From: Hydractinia symbiolongicarpus
Taxonomy: Eukaryota > Cnidaria > Hydrozoa > Anthoathecata > Hydractiniidae
Reading direction: 5' to 3'
Length of the DNA stretch: 64,000 nucleotides
Assembly: GCF_029227915.1 (NCBI RefSeq)
Contig: NC_079883.1
Location: 12,834,001 to 12,898,000, forward strand
Part shown: positions 58,581 through 64,000 of the stretch, piece after piece
How positions within the stretch are numbered: the first letter of the stretch is position 1
How the letters are laid out: each line of letters begins with the position of its first letter
Made by a program: the position numbers and the translations under genes
Notes under the pieces: generated by a model
The model's input: the letters and a program-made list of their open reading frames with translations, nothing else
Told to the model about the DNA's origin: nothing
Database searches by the model: none

Positions 58581-58890
58581 CAGTAGCTTTTTTTTCCAAA
58601 TAACTTTTCAAAAACGAGGAACTTATTTTCGCGATTAGTCATCTTTTGCGGAACTTATTTTTGCAATTTGCTCTGAAAAGTGCAATTTTACAGAACCTAA
58701 TTTTACGAATGGTGACACAAATCGCAAAAAGCCCACATTCCGCAAAAATTACACCCTTACACCTTAAGTTAGGGTATTTATTTTTGGAAGTTATACTCTG
58801 TCAATATAAAAAGGCAATGAGAAAAAATAATTAATTTCCATATTTTTACTTGTAGCGCCGAACATGTAAACTTGCCTGAAATTACTAATT

Positions 58891-60372
58891 TTATTTGCCA
58901 TCAACGTGTACAACTGATGCTATCATTATATTGCTACCGACTAAGGTCTGGGCGCTAGCAAACGGTACATTTTGCGACAAGGTAATTTGTTTATTTTTTA
59001 CCACATCATATGATAAATCACGCTGCTCAGGAGCATGTTGTACAGCAATGTAGACTTCTGTCGGAACCCCATTCTCCCCATCTTGGTTTTCGCTAATAAA
59101 ATTACTGATCGCTCGCAATGCATCCTGGGTAGCGCTATTTGACGATTTTTCATTGGTGGATAATACGAGGACGTTTTGACCATCCGAGGGATTAACTTCG
59201 TCGTTAGTAATCAAGACCGCGTTATGATCACTGATTGAAACAATAACTCCTTCGTCTTCCGGCATTTTGGCACTCTTAGATTCTTCTACGCATTGTTGTT
59301 TATATTTCATAAAAGCTTTATTAATAATCTCTCTTGTACATTCTACACCATGCGCGCTTTTAATATGCGACTTCAAATGTGAGCCCTTCTTATAAGCTTT
59401 ATCGCAATTGTCGTAAGGACATGGGTATCTACGATCATTCGTATGAACGTTTCTGAAATGATCGCCAACTTGGTGTTTGCGTTTGAAGGTTGCACCACAT
59501 ATATCGCATTTAAACTTTCTTTCCGTGCTGTGCACGCCTTCGATATGGTTTTTTAAATTATGAGCCGAAGCAAACGTTTTATGACAAATTTCACAACATC
59601 CAAAAAATTTTGGAACATCTACATGCACGTGCTTTTTATGTCTATCTAAATTCAGTTTCGACATGAACACCTTTTTACATACGTCGCAATCATACGACTG
59701 TTCTCCTACACCGTGTATGTTACGCAGGTGACCTTGCAAGCTATACTTCATCTTAAATAACGAACCGCAAACAGTGCACATGTGCTTACGCTCGTCAGTA
59801 TGAAAACATTTTAAATGTCTGTTCAAAGCGTGCAAGTCTTTAAAACCTTTGTTGCAAGGTTCGCATAAAAACTTTCTCGATGTAACATGTACCTTCCTCG
59901 CGTGATCATTCATTCTTAACGGCGTTAGGAACTTTTTACCGCACGTGTCACACGCGTAGTGGTGTTCGCCATTATGTTTAGCGTTGATGTGCAGACCCAA
60001 ACTTCTTTGCGTATCAAGGCTTTCCTCACAACAAGGACATGGATAGCTGTATCGTGAACCTCTCACTGCAACACCTCCAGTGTTTTTAACCATGCTTTCG
60101 CAGCGATAACTCTTTTTCAAATTGGCTTTAAGATCACCGAAATCCTTCTCATTTCTCTCGCATTTCTTTTTTTCATCGTTAGCAATCGTCTCTGCATGAC
60201 TTTCTTTTTGGTGAAGTTGAAAATCTTCGATATTACGGAAATCAAGAGCGCATAGTTGGCATTTTACCCTGTTTATCTTTCTTTCGCTTTTATGTTCCTT
60301 GGCGCTGCTCGTACTACAATTGCAAGGATTCTCCATGCATTTCTCCAAGTTACTTTCCGTTGCGTCAGTCAT
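58891..60372 (-). CDS. C2H2 zinc-finger protein, nine fingers
   Basis: A 493-aa, single-exon coding sequence; predicted nuclear DNA-binding protein. Finger 1 is isolated at residues 37-59 (VKCQLCALDF to HQKESH). An array of eight follows at about 111-341, beginning YPCPCCEESL and ending with an atypical C-x4-C finger (YPCPYDNCDKAYKKGSH). Linkers such as TERKF and TNDRRYP resemble TGEKP linkers. No KRAB, BTB or SCAN domain is seen. The C-terminal 150 residues are acidic to neutral and hydrophobic-rich (VIVSISDHNAVLI, VLVLSTNEK) and may be an activation or partner-binding region. Upstream of the ATG a minus-strand acceptor (GTTTTGTTTTAG, near 60,430) suggests a 5' UTR intron. It cannot be assigned to a specific orthologue. 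The target sequence is unknown. Confidence 0.9.
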   Translation of the reverse strand: MTDATESNLEKCMENPCNCSTSSAKEHKSERKINRVKCQLCALDFRNIEDFQLHQKESHAETIANDEKKKCERNEKDFGDLKANLKKSYRCESMVKNTGGVAVRGSRYSYPCPCCEESLDTQRSLGLHINAKHNGEHHYACDTCGKKFLTPLRMNDHARKVHVTSRKFLCEPCNKGFKDLHALNRHLKCFHTDERKHMCTVCGSLFKMKYSLQGHLRNIHGVGEQSYDCDVCKKVFMSKLNLDRHKKHVHVDVPKFFGCCEICHKTFASAHNLKNHIEGVHSTERKFKCDICGATFKRKHQVGDHFRNVHTNDRRYPCPYDNCDKAYKKGSHLKSHIKSAHGVECTREIINKAFMKYKQQCVEESKSAKMPEDEGVIVSISDHNAVLITNDEVNPSDGQNVLVLSTNEKSSNSATQDALRAISNFISENQDGENGVPTEVYIAVQHAPEQRDLSYDVVKNKQITLSQNVPFASAQTLVGSNIMIASVVHVDGK

Positions 60373-60928
60373 AGCACATAGCGCTTCTTTTAGGATAACA
60401 ATAGCACGTAGAATTTTTTATTCATCTAAAACAAAACAAAAAAGTTTGGCTAAATTTAAATAGCATATTCAGCATGGTATTAAAACTGTGAAAAGCATAA
60501 CTTTAAAAGTTTCTCTCGAAGTACTGTGAAAATTACAAAAATAAGAAACAACAATCATGGCTGTAATAAGTTCAAACTAGGTGAGGAACCGCAGCTTATG
60601 AACTCTTACCAACTCCTTTTTTCCTAGATATAATTTCGTAGCGTTTAGTTCAATTCGATGACGAACAATAGTAACAATAACAACACCAAACAACAACAAC
60701 ACGATGAAAATAAATACAACATTGATAATAGTAATAACAAACAACACAACAACACGACAACAACAACATAACAACGACGGGAAAGGATCGGAATAGTTAT
60801 TTATAACTGCGTGTAACAATAAAAAATATATGTGCTAATACAAAAGATAAATAAAGTTGCCTAAAATTCTGAATAAGTTATATCAAGACTTCTTAAAACG
60901 TGTCAAATTCTCAAATTGTTTAAATTTC
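60373..60928. other. spacer between the zinc-finger gene and ARMT1
   Basis: Holds the likely 5' leader of the zinc-finger gene and the 3' UTR of ARMT1. A run of AACAACA-type repeats on the plus strand (about 60,665-60,775) is a low-complexity tract. No other gene seen. Confidence 0.6.
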
Positions 60929-63350
60929 CTAAAGTTTCTTACAAAACTGAATAACAGCATACTGTCCAGAAGTCATCCAGTTTTGATCTCTAGCTGCCAA
61001 CTCTTTATCTTTACCAGGTTGTAAGCCAACCACTAAGTCGGCTTTCAATGTTCTTAACGCACATAGTGGTGCGGGGCAGAAACCATACAATGCATTGTCG
61101 AAGGTTGTTGTAAACGGCCAACTTCTGTCACCAATCAGCTTTCGGTAGTTTAGATCCCCTTTGAAGATGAGTAATTGAGATTCTGACAAGTCCGAATATA
61201 ACTTGGAATCAAACTCTTTCATGGCGGCGAAGTCATGGGGCAAAGTCCAATACATGTTTTGAACAATAACAAAGGTTTTGTTGTTTAGCCGTGTTTGCCA
61301 ACGTTGGCCAAGCGCTTTAACAGCTTCATTTGTGGAATCACAGCATTGTTTAACAGTCCATTCGAAATCAAATTTTGATGTATCCGACACAAACCATGGT
61401 ATTTCTTTTACATGAAAATACACGACTTCACAAAATTGTTTATCGAGCAGGAACTCTGCAAAACACAAATCAGAATATAATTCAAAGCCAGCGTTATCTA
61501 ATACAAAATCGATTCTCGCTTGTTTACCATTTGATTTGATGGTATTCACATGTTTCCATACTTGTTCAGTGTGATTACTTATAATATGAGCAAGGAGATC
61601 TTTCAACTGACTGCTTTCTTTGAGTTGGTTGGAAACTTGCGTACCGGCTGAGATGGATAGGTCACATTTGTTTCCCCAGAGACAATACTAACAATACAAA
61701 AGAGAGACAAGTAAAACATTACAATACCCTTCAAAACACTTTTAATGGAGTTTTTCAATTCATTGAAAGGTTAGATCATTAAAACAATATTGTACCTCCA
61801 GAAGCATTTCAAAATCTAGTTGCAGTTTCTCGGCACTGCCTTGTTCCACTGAGTTTGTGGTTTTCACAAATTGCATCACATAGCTTGCCAAAGTTTGCAT
61901 CGGTTTCTCCGATGAAAAGAATGCTTTAGACTTCTGCTCAAAAAATGGATCAAACAAGGTGTGATGTTGACTGCAAAAATAAATAAATGGTTAAACAAAA
62001 ATAACTGTCAATTGTACTAGAACAAAAGCTAATTAAGATCAGCTTAAGCTTCTGTGTAGAGTCAGTAGACATTGTTACATTCCTGAAGGAAATACAAACA
62101 TAGCTACCTCAACTGCATTGCTTCAAATATTCTCCGGTACATATAACACTCACAAGCCAACCATGCTACACTATACCAGGATGGGGTGCTTTTACCTTCT
62201 TCTAAGACAGGTGCTTCTTTGAAAAATACATTCCATAAAATAGAATCTTTGTAATTATCTTCGATTGGTTTGATATCTTTATCTGTTTGCATTTCATTCT
62301 TTAATTTAGAGAATTTAGCAACAATGTTTTTTGCATCTTCGGCTTTAACCTATTAAAGAAATGTTCTCCATGAAACCAACGTTCTTATGATTGTGAAAAT
62401 GCTTATTCTCAGGACTTAAAAACATTAGAAATAGCCAAAATTTAAATACACGATTTACACCACCTTGCTACATCTTAGATTGTTTACAGAAAGACATTAA
62501 AAAATGTCTTCAATATAACAAGTTCCCTAAATTATTCACTGGAACCAATTTCTGCAAAATTGACAAATTGAAAAATTCGTGAAAAATTCCAGAAAAACTA
62601 ATTCTGTTCAGGCAACCACCATGTAAGTAATTAGCAAACACAAAAATCCTTTTTTCTTTTCAGTCAAATAAACTTAATAAAGCAAGAATTGAATTTCTAA
62701 ATATGTAAATATGCATAAAAAGTCAAGGGACTGAAGGCTATCTAGAATTTGGAGTTGCGTATCACCTTTAAACTTATTCTCAGTTTTTTAAACTTAATAA
62801 TAGAAAAAATAGTGCTAAAGGTGAGTTTGCCAAACCTTCAGAAGCGTGCATAATAAGAGATTAGCAGTAGGACATAAGGCCAACAAAAACTTAGTGGCCA
62901 GCCAGTGATGCATGGAAATCATTAGAATACATTTTTTTTTTTCACTCATAAAAGGAAAATGAGTATGTCTCTTTCGCTGTCAGTATTTTTAGTACTTATT
63001 ACCCAATTTGTAAGATGTTACCTTATTACCAAACAGAGAGAAACAAAAAGTCATTTACCGGTAACCTTCAGTAAACTGGGGATGAACAAAGCTGTGTCCC
63101 CCCCCCAAGCAACAAAAATTTGTTGCCTGAAATCTTCAAGGTTAAAGTCACGTCTTTAGAAGGACCAACTAATTTCATGAAAGATCATTTACAAAAATTC
63201 CCTAATGACCAAGCATATACAATGTAAGCACAACAAACGTTTACCTCATCTTTTTCAGCATGATAGTTACTCGCCAGTCTACTGAACACATCAATAACTT
63301 TTGTTAAAATGTTGGGCAATCGATCTCGTATTGTGAAAAATGCAAAGGAA
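60929..63350 (-). CDS. ARMT1: ARMT1 homologue (DUF89 damage-control phosphatase), four exons, 5' end missing
   Basis: DUF89 metal-dependent phosphatase family; in animals ARMT1 is described as a damage-control phosphatase acting on sugar phosphates and as a protein-glutamate methyltransferase. Exons on the minus strand: 63350-63245, 62349-62108, 61970-61796 and 61687-60929, with GT/AG borders and matching phases (split codon only between exons 2 and 3); 426 codons. Matching segments: FFTIRDRLPNILTKVID; ACECYMYRRIFEAMQL; LWGNKCDLSISAG; the metal-site motif VLDNAGFELYSDL; FKGDLNYRKLIGDRSWPF; APLCALRTLKADLVVGLQPG. Human ARMT1 is 441 aa as I recall, so only a short N-terminal exon (about 10-15 residues) is missing; none was recognised up to 64,000. 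The key DNAG and GDLNYRK motifs are intact, so activity is expected. Confidence 0.92.
61688..61795 (-). other. ARMT1 intron 3 (of those in the window)
   Basis: 108 bp, donor GTACAA and acceptor TTGTTAG, phase 0. Nothing else in it. Confidence 0.85.
62350..63244 (-). other. ARMT1 intron 1 (of those in the window)
   Basis: 895 bp, donor GTAAAC and acceptor TTTAATAG, phase 0. AT-rich, with a C9 run near 63,098; no gene. Confidence 0.8.
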
Positions 63351-64000
63351 CTAAAACAACATCAAAATAATAGATAAACGAAAGCTAGAAAAAAAAGTTG
63401 TTACCATGTAAATGTATGTATGCAGTCTTGAATGATGGATGTTGAGGTGTTAGAAAAGCAGACAGGCAAATAGCATAAATCATGTTGGCAAAAACTTGTA
63501 GTTAAGAGTTTGAAAATGTAAAAAAAAAATCTGTAAGGGAATTTTAAATATTTAATTATTAATTATTTTGCCTCACACAATACAAAGATTATTTTTTAAA
63601 TCCCTTCATTTTCATCTGTCATGTCACAAGTCAGAAAGCTACTTTTTAAGAAGAATGATTAAAACAATGTGATATCTCACCACTTGTAATTGTAGGGGTC
63701 TAAAATAGGGAGAGTAGGGAGGGGGAAATTCCAGTCGAAAATTGATATTTCAGTGGAGATAAGTGTCATAATAGTAGAGAGGAACTTAGAATACAATGGA
63801 ATTTGTTTTTAAAAGAAAGTGATGGGTCAACAAGCAGTTCTGTTGCATTGTCCTAAAACATTTTGCTATTGTTTAATAGTATGGTTTCTTTTAATTTCCC
63901 TGACAACATTTGACACAATAAAGTAATGCTTCCTAAACTTTCAGAGTAATGAGTTCAAAGAAATTGCCAGAGCTAGCTATAGTTAAGGCCACAGTCGAAA
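63351..64000. other. upstream part of ARMT1, first exon not found
   Basis: Sequence before the TTTTAG acceptor of the first recognised ARMT1 exon. The missing exon is expected to be tiny and ends with two bases of a split codon, so it cannot be picked out by eye. It may lie here or beyond the window. Confidence 0.5.

Larger units (their letters stand above)
55193..58890. other. intergenic region between DAXX and the zinc-finger gene
   Basis: No gene seen. It contains the DAXX 3' flank, a repeat beginning near 56,970 (TTCCGCGCCCGAAGGCGTAG), a tandem array at 57,170-57,545, a perfect 30-bp palindrome at 58,181 and a 63-bp direct repeat at 58,428. The open frame at 58,232-58,549 is built on the direct repeat and is not credible as a gene. 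Confidence 0.6.

Noticed and set aside
1-64000. CRISPR arrays, bacterial operons or ribosome binding sites
   Set aside because: The window has spliced animal genes; repeats are dispersed or tandem satellites without spacer architecture.

Overview
This window is an AT-rich, intron-containing metazoan genome segment, most likely cnidarian (possibly hydrozoan). Four animal genes with matching GT/AG splice phases are visible. The dense load of short inverted-repeat elements and a large decayed Polinton/Maverick-like element of a kind I associate with cnidarian genomes support this. The species cannot be named from sequence alone.

Layout. 1-13.9 kb: no gene seen; short dispersed repeats, including a hairpin-plus-CAGA-tract family in several copies. 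13,869-20,543 (+): a two-exon PRSS23-type secreted serine protease of 383 aa. 21.7-22.6 kb: a Harbinger-like miniature element followed by a fragment of a PIF1-like helicase. 23,358-26,624 (-): three exons of a secreted protein with PAN/apple, short EGF-like and fucolectin/discoidin-like domains; one of its introns carries an uninterrupted (GAA)90 tract. 26.6-29.2 kb: repeats only.

29,207-43,370: a complete but dead mobile element of about 14.2 kb, bounded by inverted repeats of about 265 bp that start AG and end CT, with the 5-bp direct repeat CAAAG at the flanks. It encodes DUF4116-type repeat proteins, a small Cys-rich protein, several proteins conserved in cnidarian Polinton-like elements, a candidate capsid-type protein, a decayed HNH-like protein, a coiled-coil protein with a DUF3627-like end, and a retroviral-type (rve) integrase. 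Nearly every long gene is frameshifted. Two younger elements sit inside it: a non-LTR retrotransposon that splits one gene (about 31.68-33.55 kb), and a 961-bp Harbinger-like element with a TAA target duplication that splits another (36,321-37,281). No family-B DNA polymerase, packaging ATPase or protease could be recognised.

43.4-45.9 kb: a 250-bp inverted duplication, one arm of which lies inside a hAT-like element. 45,890-55,192 (+): DAXX, a histone H3.3 chaperone, in two exons with a 6.4-kb intron full of miniature elements and satellite-like repeats. 55.2-58.9 kb: repeats, including three tandem copies of about 120 bp and a 30-bp perfect palindrome. 58,891-60,372 (-): an intronless-coding nine-finger C2H2 zinc-finger protein. 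60,929-63,350 (-): four exons of ARMT1 (DUF89 damage-control phosphatase family); its first coding exon was not found. The four host genes show no functional clustering and read as independent eukaryotic transcription units.
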